64,000 nt of DNA from JACMQX01 sp040385105 (GTDB taxonomy: Bacteria > Pseudomonadota > Gammaproteobacteria > Burkholderiales > Burkholderiaceae_C), in the NCBI GenBank assembly GCA_040385105.1, contig JAZKHY010000028.1, positions 10,242-74,241 of the forward strand, in the 5' to 3' direction. Position 1 is the first letter of the stretch. Every line of letters begins with the position of its first letter. A program made the translations under genes and the position numbers. This document shows, in pieces, positions 17,743-26,022 of this stretch. Below the pieces are notes generated by a model. That model saw only the letters and a list, made by a program, of their open reading frames with translations, did not search any database and was not told where the DNA came from.

Positions 17743-20220
17743 ATGCGTATCAGCTTGCGGGCACGTCTGGTTACCCTGGTCGTCATGGCCATCCTGCCGC
17801 TGCTTTTGCTGGCCGTCATTGCGGTGGTGTGGGATGCAAGGCACGCGCAGGCGCTGGCCCTGAAGCTCCCCGGCCCGGCGCAGGAGCAGGCGCTTGCCGG
17901 CATACAGGACCGGCTGGTGGTGCAGCTCCTGGTTCTGGGGCTGGCTGCGCTGGTGGGCGGGTATGTGGCCTGGCTCATCGGCCGCCGCGCCATCGTGGCC
18001 CCTGCGATGCAGATCATGGTTGCTGCGCGCCGCCTCAAGCGCGGCAACCTGGAGGCGCGCATCCCGCTGCAGCCGCTGCGCTCGTCGGGCGAGTTCATCC
18101 GCATCGCAGCCGGCTTCAACCTGATGGCCGATTCGCTGCAGCAGCGCCAGAAGGAGCTTGAAACCGAGCTGGGTCACAGCAGGCAGGCCTACAGCACCCT
18201 TGAGACGGTCATCAACAGCATGCAGGAAGGGCTGATGGCTGTTGATGCTGCAGGTGCCATCCTGCTGCGCAACGAGGCGGCTGTGCGGATTCTCGGGCTC
18301 GATGACAAGCCTGTCCCGCCCGAGGAGTGGCCGCAGCGCTACGGCCTCTACCGGCCGGGCTGCGACGAAGTCTGCGACTGGCGTGACCTGCCGCTGTACC
18401 GGGCACTGCGCGGCGAAAGCGGCACGCAGCTTGACCTCGTCATCCGCAACGCCCATACGCCGGAAGGCCGGGTGCTGCGCGCGAGCTACCGGCCGATGAA
18501 GGGCGAGACCGGGATTGCCGGTGCCCTTGTGGTGTTCGCCGATGTCACAAGCCATGAGCATGCGCGGGCTGCGCTCGAGCAGAGCGAGCAGCGCTACACC
18601 GCACTGTTCGAGCAGGGGCCCTTGCCGATGTGGGTGTTCGATGTGCAGACCACGCGCTTCATTGCGGTCAATGATGCGGCGGTACGGCAGTACGGGTACT
18701 CGCGCGAGGAGTTCCTGTCGATGACGCTTGACGACATCCGGCCCGCCAGCGAGCGTGTACGGCTTCACCACCGGCTCTCCGGGCCGATGGGCGAGCCGGA
18801 ATCGTGGCTTCATTGCCGCAGGGACGGGTCCCTTCTGTGGGCGGAGGTTGTTTCGCGGCCGATCGCCTATGGCGGGCTGGAAGCGCGCTTCGTGGTCGCC
18901 CACGACATCAGCAAGCGTGTCCAGGCCGAGAAGGATGTGCAGGAGTACCTGTTCACGCTGCAGCGCGCGGCAGATGCGTCTGCCGCCATCGTGCTGCACC
19001 AGACATTGCACGGCACGCTGCAGGAGGTTGTCGAGCAGGCGCGCGCGGTGATCCGGGCGCACCAGGGCATCGTCAGCCTGACGGTGGGCAACAACTGGGC
19101 CCAGTCGATCAGCGCCGTGTCGCTGTCTGAAAAATACGCCCCCTACAGGGACTACATGGAAGAGCCCGACGGCACGGGTATCTACGCCATGGTCTGCGAA
19201 ACCAATCGCCCGATGCGCCTGTCCCAGGAGCAGCTCGAGGCCCATCCGCGCTGGCGCGGATTCGGCGCGGCGGCGGCCCGTCACCCGGCGATGCGGGGCT
19301 GGCTGGCCGTGCCGCTGGTCAGCCGGACCGGTGAAAACATCGGCGTCATGCAACTGACTGACAAGTTCGAAGGCGAGTTCACGCTGCAGGACGAGTATGT
19401 GGCGGTGGAAATGGCGCAGCTCGCCTCGATCGCCATCGAGAACGCGCGGCTGTTCGAGCAGGTCACCGAACTCAACGCCAGCCTGGAGAACAAGGTGGCA
19501 GAACGTACTGCGGAATTGACGCGGCAGCAGAAGGCATTGCGCCAGTCCAATGAGGAGCTGGAGGCATTTTCCTATTCGGTGTCGCACGACCTGCGCTCCC
19601 CGCTCAGCGCGATTGACGGATTCAGCCGGCTGCTCGGGCGCCAGCTTGGCGAGCAGGCGCCCGAGACCAAGGCAGCGCACTACCTGGCGCGCATCCAGTC
19701 GGGCGTGGCCCAGATGGGCGAGCTGATCGAAGACCTGCTGTCGCTGGCCCAGGTGTCGCGGGCCAATGTCCTGAATGCGCAGGTGGATATCAGCGCCCTG
19801 GCGCGAGATATCCTGGCCCAGCTGCAGGCCCAGGATATCTCACGCAGCGTCTGGGCCCAGGTGCAGGACGGACTGGTGGCCCAGGGCGACCCGCGGCTGA
19901 TCCGCATCGTGCTGGAAAACCTGCTGGGCAACGCCTGGAAGTTCACCTCGCGCAAGCCCGATGCCGAGATATCGGTCGGGCGGCTGCCGGCCGGTGCGGT
20001 GTTCTTCGTGCGGGACAACGGCGCCGGTTTTGACATGGCTTACGCCGACAAGCTGTTCGGTGTGTTCCAGCGGCTGCACAAAGGTACCGACTTCCCGGGG
20101 ACCGGCATCGGCCTGGCCACTGTCAACCGCATCGTGACGCGCCACCTTGGCAGGGTGTGGGCCGATGCGGTCCCGGAGCAGGGCGCGACTTTCTATTTCA
20201 CACTGGGTGGCGACGCCTGA
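17743..20220 (+). CDS. Membrane-bound multi-sensor histidine kinase (HAMP-PAS-PAS-GAF-HisKA-HATPase)
   Basis: An 825-residue sensor kinase with two transmembrane helices (about 8-30 and 57-79) separated by only a short periplasmic loop, a HAMP-like linker, two PAS regions (about 140-275 and 280-405, the second opening ALFEQGPLPMWVFDVQTTRF), a GAF-like domain (about 415-585), a coiled coil (VTELNASLENKVAERTAELT), the H-box YSVSHDLRSPLSAIDGF (His about 614), the N-box ENLLGNAWKFTSR and the G-box VRDNGAGFDMAYADKLFGVF. Phosphorylation capacity looks intact. ATG 17743 is preferred for the AGGGG 9 bp upstream; an in-frame ATG at 17722 would add seven residues. The small extracellular loop suggests cytoplasmic sensing, with the upstream receiver as the likely partner. 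Confidence 0.92.
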   Translation: MRISLRARLVTLVVMAILPLLLLAVIAVVWDARHAQALALKLPGPAQEQALAGIQDRLVVQLLVLGLAALVGGYVAWLIGRRAIVAPAMQIMVAARRLKRGNLEARIPLQPLRSSGEFIRIAAGFNLMADSLQQRQKELETELGHSRQAYSTLETVINSMQEGLMAVDAAGAILLRNEAAVRILGLDDKPVPPEEWPQRYGLYRPGCDEVCDWRDLPLYRALRGESGTQLDLVIRNAHTPEGRVLRASYRPMKGETGIAGALVVFADVTSHEHARAALEQSEQRYTALFEQGPLPMWVFDVQTTRFIAVNDAAVRQYGYSREEFLSMTLDDIRPASERVRLHHRLSGPMGEPESWLHCRRDGSLLWAEVVSRPIAYGGLEARFVVAHDISKRVQAEKDVQEYLFTLQRAADASAAIVLHQTLHGTLQEVVEQARAVIRAHQGIVSLTVGNNWAQSISAVSLSEKYAPYRDYMEEPDGTGIYAMVCETNRPMRLSQEQLEAHPRWRGFGAAAARHPAMRGWLAVPLVSRTGENIGVMQLTDKFEGEFTLQDEYVAVEMAQLASIAIENARLFEQVTELNASLENKVAERTAELTRQQKALRQSNEELEAFSYSVSHDLRSPLSAIDGFSRLLGRQLGEQAPETKAAHYLARIQSGVAQMGELIEDLLSLAQVSRANVLNAQVDISALARDILAQLQAQDISRSVWAQVQDGLVAQGDPRLIRIVLENLLGNAWKFTSRKPDAEISVGRLPAGAVFFVRDNGAGFDMAYADKLFGVFQRLHKGTDFPGTGIGLATVNRIVTRHLGRVWADAVPEQGATFYFTLGGDA

Positions 20221-20257
20221 TCTGCGGCGCCTTCACCTGCAGCCTGAAGCCTGCGTT

Positions 20258-21160
20258 TCAGTTGCTGCCCGTAGTGAAAGTGCTGGTAACGGTCCTGGTC
20301 TTGCCGGCAATGACCAGATCCACACGGAAGGTGTAGCTGGTGCCGGCTTCCAGGCGCTCACGCGGGAAGAACACGAACGCCCCGCGATTCTGGCCCAGGG
20401 TTTCGGCAGGCAGCAGGGCCACGTCGGCGCCCGTGCGGTTGTTCGTGAGCTGGATGCTGTTGGCCACAAAGCTGGCGAACATGCCGGCATGCACGCTCAG
20501 CGGCATCCCGGTCAACGCGACATCCGGCAGCGGGTTCGGTGATTCGGAGGCCGGCGCGAAGGCTGTCGGCACGCCGGTCTGGCCGTTGTAGGGGTAGGCT
20601 ACCACCCGGTCCGGGGCCACCCAGGGCGTGCCGCGCTGTCCGACATTGGTGGTGAGCGGCAGCGCGCCGATGCCGGCGTCGGTGAACTCCATGCCGAGCA
20701 GGACGAAACGGTGGCCTGGGGCCGTGAGCAGGGCGTCCATCAGCGCGCTGCCGTCTGCGGCGGTCTGGGCGTTCCCGCCCACGATGACCTCACCCACGAG
20801 CGAGCCGGTGAAGCCGGCCAGCCTGGCGCGATCGCCGTAGCCGGTGGCGGTGAAGCCTTGCATGCCGGGCACCTGGCCGTGCGCCTGAAGTTGATTGACC
20901 CGCTGGAAGTCGGCATGGCCCTGCGCTGCCGCAGCCAGGGAGTCGCTCCATGCGAGGGGGTTCAGGCCCATGGCCTGGCGAACTTCATTGAGCCTGTCGA
21001 AATGCCCCTGGATCGCCGTCGTACCGGCGCCTGTCCCGGCGCTTGCCGGCAATGCTGCCGGCGTGGAGTTGACAACCTGTCCGCCACCTCCGCCGCCACA
21101 GGCGACCAGGGCCATGTGAACCATCACGAGAAGACCGATTTTCAGCTGTTCCATTTTCAT
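20258..21160 (-). CDS. CAP/SCP-domain lipoprotein
   Basis: A 300-residue predicted lipoprotein. It has a signal peptide with lipobox LVAC (Cys21) followed by a run of Gly, and a CAP (SCP/PR1) domain at about residues 50-180. The domain start DRLNEVRQAMGLNPLAWSDS and the His in AAQGHADFQRVNQ match CAP-family motifs. The C-terminal ~100 residues (from TAFAPASESPNP) form a beta-rich segment ending in SYTFRVDLVIAGKTRTVT, perhaps an Ig-like module. It is convergent with the histidine kinase gene (37 bp apart). Bacterial CAP proteins are secreted or surface proteins of mostly unknown function. Confidence 0.85.
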   Translation of the reverse strand: MKMEQLKIGLLVMVHMALVACGGGGGGQVVNSTPAALPASAGTGAGTTAIQGHFDRLNEVRQAMGLNPLAWSDSLAAAAQGHADFQRVNQLQAHGQVPGMQGFTATGYGDRARLAGFTGSLVGEVIVGGNAQTAADGSALMDALLTAPGHRFVLLGMEFTDAGIGALPLTTNVGQRGTPWVAPDRVVAYPYNGQTGVPTAFAPASESPNPLPDVALTGMPLSVHAGMFASFVANSIQLTNNRTGADVALLPAETLGQNRGAFVFFPRERLEAGTSYTFRVDLVIAGKTRTVTSTFTTGSN

Positions 21161-21448
21161 CTCCTTTAATTTGCTAAAAAGAAGTTTTCTGCAAAAGTTG
21201 ATGAAATATAGATTTCAAAATTGATTTCGTCAAATTTAGGGATTAGTCGATTTTCTTATCCTTTTGGAACTAGTTTCAATCTGTAAATTGGAATTTTGGA
21301 ATTAATTGAGGCGATGTAAAACTCGTCACCAAAAGTTTGCCGGCTGGACAGCAAGCGATAAATTGATAAAATTGACAAAAAAATTCATCGAATCTATCGA
21401 TCAGGTCGTTGCGTACAACCCTCAACACGTCAGACAGGCTCAAACACT
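21161..21448. other. AT-rich divergent intergenic region
   Basis: This 288-bp spacer between the CAP lipoprotein and the HTH-receiver gene is strikingly AT-rich compared with the rest of the window. It contains a perfect dyad TGAAAT-ATAG-ATTTCA (21202-21217), TTGA-TTTCG-TCAA (21221-21233) and repeated AAATTGA-type tracts. No coding frame or RNA gene was recognised. It probably houses two divergent promoters and may bind nucleoid proteins. Confidence 0.6.
21372..21400 (+). promoter_or_regulatory. Candidate sigma-70 promoter for HTH-receiver gene
   Basis: A consensus -35 hexamer TTGACA (21372-21377) is followed 17 bp later by TATCGA (21395-21400), a moderate -10 match, 48 bp before the HTH-receiver start codon. 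Confidence 0.4.
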
Positions 21449-22084
21449 ATGGCTCGGCATCTCAGACCCGTGGACTCGGCAACCGAATCGCTTGCCACTG
21501 ATGACTATTGCGGCACGAGCTATGCGGCAAAGCTGCTGGGCCTGTCGGTCGCCACTGTGCAGGCCCTTGTCGAAAAAGGCGAAATCGAAGCCTGGAAAAC
21601 CCAGGGCGGGCACCGGCGGATCTCGTTGCGTTCGGTGAATGCCTACCTGCAGCGCTTCAGCCCCAACTCCATCCACCTTCTGCCGGCGCCGCAGCAGCGC
21701 CTGCAGGTGCTGGTGGTGGAGGATGACGAGAGCATCCGCGAGCTCTACCGTGCGCATTTCGAGGAGTGGGACTTGCCGGTGGACTGCACGCTGGCGCAGT
21801 CTGCGCTGGAAGCGCTGATGGACGTCGCCAGCCTGCAGCCGGACCTGCTGATCACCGACCTGAAGATGCCGGAAGTGGACGGGATCGAGATGCTGCGCAT
21901 GCTCAAGGGCCGCCATCAGCTCAGGACCATGCAGGTCCTGGTGGTCACGGGGATGCCGCCCGAAGACATTGCGCGCCGCGGCGGTCTGCCGGAGGACGCG
22001 ATGCTGCGCCCCAAGCCCATCAACTTCGACTGGCTGCACGGCTATGTGTCGGCCCTGCTGGCCGCAAGGATCAAGGCAGCCTGA
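21449..22084 (+). CDS. Excisionase-type HTH protein fused to a C-terminal receiver domain
   Basis: A 211-residue two-domain protein. Residues about 24-66 form a MerR/excisionase-like helix-turn-helix (SYAAKLLGLSVATVQALVEK, then GGHRRISLRSVNAYL). Residues about 85-205 form a receiver domain with LVVEDDESIRELY, the phosphoacceptor in LLITDLKMPEVDGIEML (Asp about 136), VVTGMPPEDIA and the Lys in MLRPKPINF. DNA-binding first and receiver last is the reverse of the common response-regulator order. It probably binds DNA in a phosphorylation-dependent way. No kinase is adjacent; the kinase 1.2 kb upstream is a candidate partner. The gene lies behind the AT-rich region. Confidence 0.9.
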   Translation: MARHLRPVDSATESLATDDYCGTSYAAKLLGLSVATVQALVEKGEIEAWKTQGGHRRISLRSVNAYLQRFSPNSIHLLPAPQQRLQVLVVEDDESIRELYRAHFEEWDLPVDCTLAQSALEALMDVASLQPDLLITDLKMPEVDGIEMLRMLKGRHQLRTMQVLVVTGMPPEDIARRGGLPEDAMLRPKPINFDWLHGYVSALLAARIKAA

Positions 22085-22107
22085 ACTGAGGGGCGTATGC
22101 CCGCGCT

Positions 22108-23163
22108 TCAGTGCACGCTGAAGCGAAAAACGCCGTCGGCATCCAGCCGCCGGCGCAGCTTTCCTTCAAACCACAGCGCATGCAGGTGTGCCACGGCCTC
22201 GCCCATGGCAAAGGTCGTCTGGTGCAGGTCAAGCTCGCGCTTGAACATGATGGGCAGGATGTCGGCGCCGCTGCAGGGCTTTTCAGCGCAGGCCTCCATG
22301 ACTTCGGCCAGCCTGTCGCGGTGGTGGTCATGCAGCTGGCCGATACGGGTGTACAGGCCGGTGAACGGCTTGCCGTGCGAGGGCAGCGTCAGCGTGTCTT
22401 CGGGCAGGGCCCTGAACCTGTCGATGGACTCCAGGAACAGGCGCAGTGAATCCGCCTCCGGCTCGACTTCATACACGCTGACATTCGTCGAGATCCGCGG
22501 CAGCATCATGTCGCCGCCGATCAGCACCTTGATGTCCGCCGCAAAAAGCGCCATGTGTTCGGGGGCATGGCCGTAGCCGCTGATGCACCTCCATTCGCGC
22601 CCGCCGATGCGCACCACATAGCCGTCCATCAGGCGGTGGAAGGTGCGCGGCACCTCCGGCACCAGGCTCGGGTAGTAGTTGGCGCGGTTGCGGATCTTCT
22701 CGTACGAATCCGCGTCATTGAGCCCGTGCGAGGCAAAGAACTTCGCGGCGCCTTCCCCGCCAAAGCCGGTGGTGGTCTGGGTGGCGAGCCTCGCAGCGTG
22801 GTAGTCGGTGGAGCTCATCCACAGCGGCGCCTCAAAGCGCGCACACAGCCAGTGCGCCATGCCGACATGGTCCGGATGCATGTGGGTGACCAGCACCCGC
22901 AGGATGGGCAGCCCGTCCAGCTCGTTGGCGATGACCTGTTCCCATTGCTGCTTCGACGCATCATGGGTGATGCAGCAGTCCACGGCGGTCCAACCCTCGC
23001 GGCCTTCAATGCTGTCGCGCAGCAGCCAGAGGTTGATGTGGTTCAGCACGAAGGGCAGCGACATGCGGATCCACTTGACGCCGGGCGCCACTTCCACCGC
23101 CTGCCCGGGCTCGGGCAGGGTCTCGCCAAAAGGGTAGTGCAGCTGGAGTTCGAGAGCGTTCAT
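22108..23163 (-). CDS. MBL-fold metallo-hydrolase
   Basis: A 351-residue metallo-beta-lactamase-fold protein with the zinc signature VTHMHPDHVGMAHWL (HxHxDH). Downstream metal ligands are plausible in ISGYGHAPEHMALF and IGGDMMLPRI. The C-terminal ~90 residues form a helical tail. It is divergent from liuR, with the 24-bp palindromic operator beginning 22 bp upstream of its ATG, so it is probably regulated by LiuR too. Related proteins are often annotated as hydroxyacylglutathione-hydrolase-like or thioesterase-like; the substrate is unknown. Confidence 0.88.
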   Translation of the reverse strand: MNALELQLHYPFGETLPEPGQAVEVAPGVKWIRMSLPFVLNHINLWLLRDSIEGREGWTAVDCCITHDASKQQWEQVIANELDGLPILRVLVTHMHPDHVGMAHWLCARFEAPLWMSSTDYHAARLATQTTTGFGGEGAAKFFASHGLNDADSYEKIRNRANYYPSLVPEVPRTFHRLMDGYVVRIGGREWRCISGYGHAPEHMALFAADIKVLIGGDMMLPRISTNVSVYEVEPEADSLRLFLESIDRFRALPEDTLTLPSHGKPFTGLYTRIGQLHDHHRDRLAEVMEACAEKPCSGADILPIMFKRELDLHQTTFAMGEAVAHLHALWFEGKLRRRLDADGVFRFSVH

Positions 23164-23184
23164 GCAGTGGAATTCTGGTTCATA

Positions 23185-23208
23185 ATTGACGTTTACGTAA
23201 ACGTCAAT
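23185..23208. promoter_or_regulatory. Perfect 24-bp palindrome, predicted LiuR operator
   Basis: The half-site ATTGACGTTTAC is followed directly by its exact reverse complement, giving a 24-bp perfect palindrome in the 107-bp divergent region between the MBL hydrolase and liuR. LiuR, a MerR-family regulator of branched-chain amino-acid degradation, is known to use TTTACGT-type palindromes, and its gene is adjacent. Confidence 0.8.
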
Positions 23209-23270
23209 GACATCGCTTCATTGTAGGCGGGCGAACCGCATGATGCAGTCACATGGGTTGATTTGAACTT

Positions 23271-23669
23271 ATGGCTACCACCTTCACCATCAGCGACCTC
23301 GCCAGGGAATTCGACCTGACCACGCGCGCCATGCGCTTTTATGAGGACATGGGCCTGTTGCAGCCCGAGCGCTCCGGCCCGGGTGGGCGCAACCGCGTCT
23401 ATACGGCGCGCGACCGCACCCGGCTCAAGCTCACGCTTCGCGCCAAGCGCCTGGGCCTGAGCCTGACCGAGGCGAAGGAGCTGATCGACATGTACGACAG
23501 CCCGCGCGACACCGGCCCCCAGCTGCGCAAGTTCCTCGTCGTGCTGGCCGACCACCGCAAGCAGCTTGAAGAGCAGATGGCCGACCTGCAGGCCAACCTG
23601 GAGGAGGTCAAGGCGCATGAGAAGGAAGCGCGCAGCCTGCTGCAGAAAAACGAAAAGAAGGTTGCATGA
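23271..23669 (+). CDS. liuR: MerR-family regulator of leucine/isovalerate degradation
   Basis: A 132-residue MerR-type regulator. The N-terminal winged helix (FTISDLAREFDLTTRAMRFY, then RNRVYTARDRTRLKL) is followed by a long coiled coil from about residue 80 (RKQLEEQMADLQANLEEVKA). It lacks the Cys residues of metal-sensing MerR proteins. Assignment to LiuR rests on position upstream of isovaleryl-CoA dehydrogenase and on the adjacent palindrome. It overlaps the thioesterase gene by 4 bp. Confidence 0.88.
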   Translation: MATTFTISDLAREFDLTTRAMRFYEDMGLLQPERSGPGGRNRVYTARDRTRLKLTLRAKRLGLSLTEAKELIDMYDSPRDTGPQLRKFLVVLADHRKQLEEQMADLQANLEEVKAHEKEARSLLQKNEKKVA

Positions 23670-24100
23670 TGACCATGACCGGGCTTTACGCGCGAATAGA
23701 GCAGAGCTTTGTGCGCCAGGGAATGATGAAGCACCTGGGCGCCCGCCTGGAGCGGGTGGAGCCCGGCCTGTGCGAGGTTGCGCTGCCTTACTCCGACAAG
23801 GTCACCCAGCAGCAGGGCGGCTTTCACGGCGGCGCCATGGGTGCGCTCGCCGACATCGCCGGGGGCTATGCTTCGCTGACCGTCGCGCCCGAAGGCATGG
23901 AAGTCACAACGGTCGAGTACAAGATCAATTTCCTCGCCGCCTTCCAGGGCGGCGAGCTGCGCGCCACCGGGCATGTGACGAAAGCCGGCAAGCGCATCAT
24001 CGTCACCACGGCCGAGGTGGTGCATCTGGACGCCAACGGCAAGCAGAGCCTGTGCGCCGTCATGCAGCAGACACTCGTGCGCGTGCCCAAGACTTATTGA
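23666..24100 (+). CDS. PaaI-family hotdog thioesterase
   Basis: A 144-residue hotdog-fold protein with the PaaI signature GGFHGGAMGALADIAGGYAS, in which the Asp after GALA is the likely catalytic residue, followed by TTVEYKINFLAAFQGGELRA. It probably hydrolyses acyl-CoA esters, freeing CoA from dead-end intermediates of leucine or fatty-acid breakdown. ATG 23666 overlaps the liuR stop; a second ATG follows at 23669. It sits between liuR and liuA in one transcription unit. Confidence 0.9.
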   Translation: MMTMTGLYARIEQSFVRQGMMKHLGARLERVEPGLCEVALPYSDKVTQQQGGFHGGAMGALADIAGGYASLTVAPEGMEVTTVEYKINFLAAFQGGELRATGHVTKAGKRIIVTTAEVVHLDANGKQSLCAVMQQTLVRVPKTY

Positions 24101-24131
24101 AGACATACCAGGTTCCCGAGGAGACAACACC

Positions 24132-25310
24132 ATGAACATGCCAGGCCTGAATTTCCAGCTCGGTGAAGACATTGACGCGCTGCGCGACGCGGTGCGTGAA
24201 TTTGCGCAAGCCGAGATCGCGCCCCGTGCGGCAGAGATCGACCGCAGCGACCAGTTCCCGATGGACCTGTGGCGCAAGATGGGCGATCTCGGCGTGCTGG
24301 GCATCACCGTGGGCGAGGAGTACGGCGGCGCCGGCATGGGCTACCTGGCCCACATGATTGCCATGGAGGAAATCTCGCGCGCATCTGCCTCGGTGGGCCT
24401 GTCCTACGGCGCACACAGCAACCTGTGCGTCAACCAGATCAAGCGCAACGGCAGCGAGGCACAGCGCAAAAAGTACCTGCCCAAACTCATCAGCGGCGAG
24501 CATGTGGGCGCGCTCGCCATGAGCGAGCCGGGTGCCGGCAGCGACGTCATCAGCATGAAGCTCAAGGCTGAGGACAAGGGCGGCTACTACCTGCTCAACG
24601 GCAGCAAGTTCTGGATCACCAACGGCCCCGACGCCGACACGCTGGTCGTCTATGCGAAAACGGAGCCGGAGCTGGGCGCGCGGGGCGTGACGGCATTCCT
24701 GATCGAAAAGGGCATGAAGGGCTTCAGCATTGCCCAGAAGCTCGACAAGCTGGGCATGCGCGGCAGCCATACCGGCGAGCTGGTGTTCCAGGACGTTGAG
24801 GTGCCGCTGGCTAACGTGCTTGGCGCCCTGAACGGCGGCGCAAAGGTGCTGATGAGCGGCCTGGACTACGAGCGCGCCGTGCTGACCGGTGGGCCGCTGG
24901 GCATCATGCAGTCCGTCATGGACAACATCGTTCCCTACATCCACGACCGCAAGCAGTTCGGCCAGAGCATTGGCGAGTTCCAGCTGATCCAGGGCAAGGT
25001 GGCCGACATGTACACCGTGCTGCAGGCCGGCCGCTCGTTTGCCTACACCGTGGCCAAGAACCTCGACATGCTGGGCACCGAGCATGTGCGTCAGGTGCGC
25101 AAGGACTGCGCATCGGTCATCCTCTGGTGCGCCGAGAAGGCCACCTGGATGGCCGGCGAAGGCATCCAGATTTACGGCGGCAACGGCTACATCAACGAAT
25201 ACCCGCTGGGCCGCCTGTGGCGCGATGCCAAGCTCTACGAAATCGGCGCCGGCACCAGCGAAATCCGCCGGATGCTGATCGGCAGGGAGCTGTTCGCGGA
25301 AACCATGTAG
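24132..25310 (+). CDS. liuA: Isovaleryl-CoA dehydrogenase
   Basis: FAD-dependent oxidation of isovaleryl-CoA to 3-methylcrotonyl-CoA, the first committed step of the leucine pathway after the keto-acid dehydrogenase; 392 residues. Acyl-CoA dehydrogenase motifs are ALAMSEPGAGSDVISMKLKA and GSKFWITNGPDADTLVVYA. The catalytic Glu is at the isovaleryl-specific site in GLDYERAVLTGGPLGIMQ, while the usual C-terminal Glu position reads IGAGTSEIRR without Glu. This shift is diagnostic for isovaleryl-CoA dehydrogenase. It belongs to the liuR unit; the remaining liu genes lie 18 kb downstream. Confidence 0.95.
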   Translation: MNMPGLNFQLGEDIDALRDAVREFAQAEIAPRAAEIDRSDQFPMDLWRKMGDLGVLGITVGEEYGGAGMGYLAHMIAMEEISRASASVGLSYGAHSNLCVNQIKRNGSEAQRKKYLPKLISGEHVGALAMSEPGAGSDVISMKLKAEDKGGYYLLNGSKFWITNGPDADTLVVYAKTEPELGARGVTAFLIEKGMKGFSIAQKLDKLGMRGSHTGELVFQDVEVPLANVLGALNGGAKVLMSGLDYERAVLTGGPLGIMQSVMDNIVPYIHDRKQFGQSIGEFQLIQGKVADMYTVLQAGRSFAYTVAKNLDMLGTEHVRQVRKDCASVILWCAEKATWMAGEGIQIYGGNGYINEYPLGRLWRDAKLYEIGAGTSEIRRMLIGRELFAETM

Positions 25311-25341
25311 GCCCTGCGGCAAGGCAGGCAAAATAAGAGCC

Positions 25342-26001
25342 ATGACCACATCCAACATCACCGACCTCTTCACCCACAACCGCGCCTGGGCCGAGCGGAT
25401 GGAGCGCGAACGCCCCGGCTTCTTCACCGGCCTGGTCAAGCAGCAGACGCCCAAATACATGTGGATCGGCTGCTCCGACAGCCGGGTGCCGGCCAACCAG
25501 ATCACCGGCCTTGAGCCGGGCGAGGTGTTCGTGCACCGCAATGTGGCCAACATCGTCGTGCATTCCGACCTCAACGCGCTCTCGGCCATCCAGTTTGCCG
25601 TCGAGATGCTCAAGGTCGAGCACATCATGGTGGTGGGCCACTACGGTTGCGGCGGCGTGCAGGCAGCATTGCGTGGCACCCGCATCGGCCTGGCCGACAA
25701 CTGGATCCGCCACATCCAGGACGTGCGCGACCGGCACAGCCACATCCTCGACGCATTGCCTGACGGCGAGCGGGCGGACGCCCTGTGCGAACTCAACGTC
25801 ATCGAGCAGGTGGTCAACGTCTGCGTCAGCACTGTCATGGCGGACGCCTGGGCCAAGGGCCAGAAGGTGTCGGTACACGGATGGGCCTTTGGCGTGCATG
25901 ACGGCCTGCTGCAGGACCTGCAGATGACGGTGAGCAGCACCGACGCCATCGAGCCGCTTTACCGCGCCGCGATCGAAGGCGTGATCGACGCCCGCAAGTA
26001 A
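25342..26001 (+). CDS. can: Beta-class carbonic anhydrase
   Basis: Zinc enzyme interconverting CO2 and bicarbonate, 219 residues. The zinc ligands and Asp-Arg dyad are seen in WIGCSDSRVPANQITGLEPG (Cys, Asp, Arg) and VVGHYGCGGVQAAL (His, Cys), with HRNVANIV between them. The bicarbonate could feed the biotin carboxylases of the liu cluster, though this is inference. It starts 31 bp after liuA and may share its transcript. Confidence 0.95.
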   Translation: MTTSNITDLFTHNRAWAERMERERPGFFTGLVKQQTPKYMWIGCSDSRVPANQITGLEPGEVFVHRNVANIVVHSDLNALSAIQFAVEMLKVEHIMVVGHYGCGGVQAALRGTRIGLADNWIRHIQDVRDRHSHILDALPDGERADALCELNVIEQVVNVCVSTVMADAWAKGQKVSVHGWAFGVHDGLLQDLQMTVSSTDAIEPLYRAAIEGVIDARK

Positions 26002-26022
26002 CAGCGCACACCAGGCCAGGCC

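Noticed and set aside
17683..19680. Minus-strand open frame of 665 codons
   Set aside because: It is antisense to the histidine kinase gene and has no plausible domain content.
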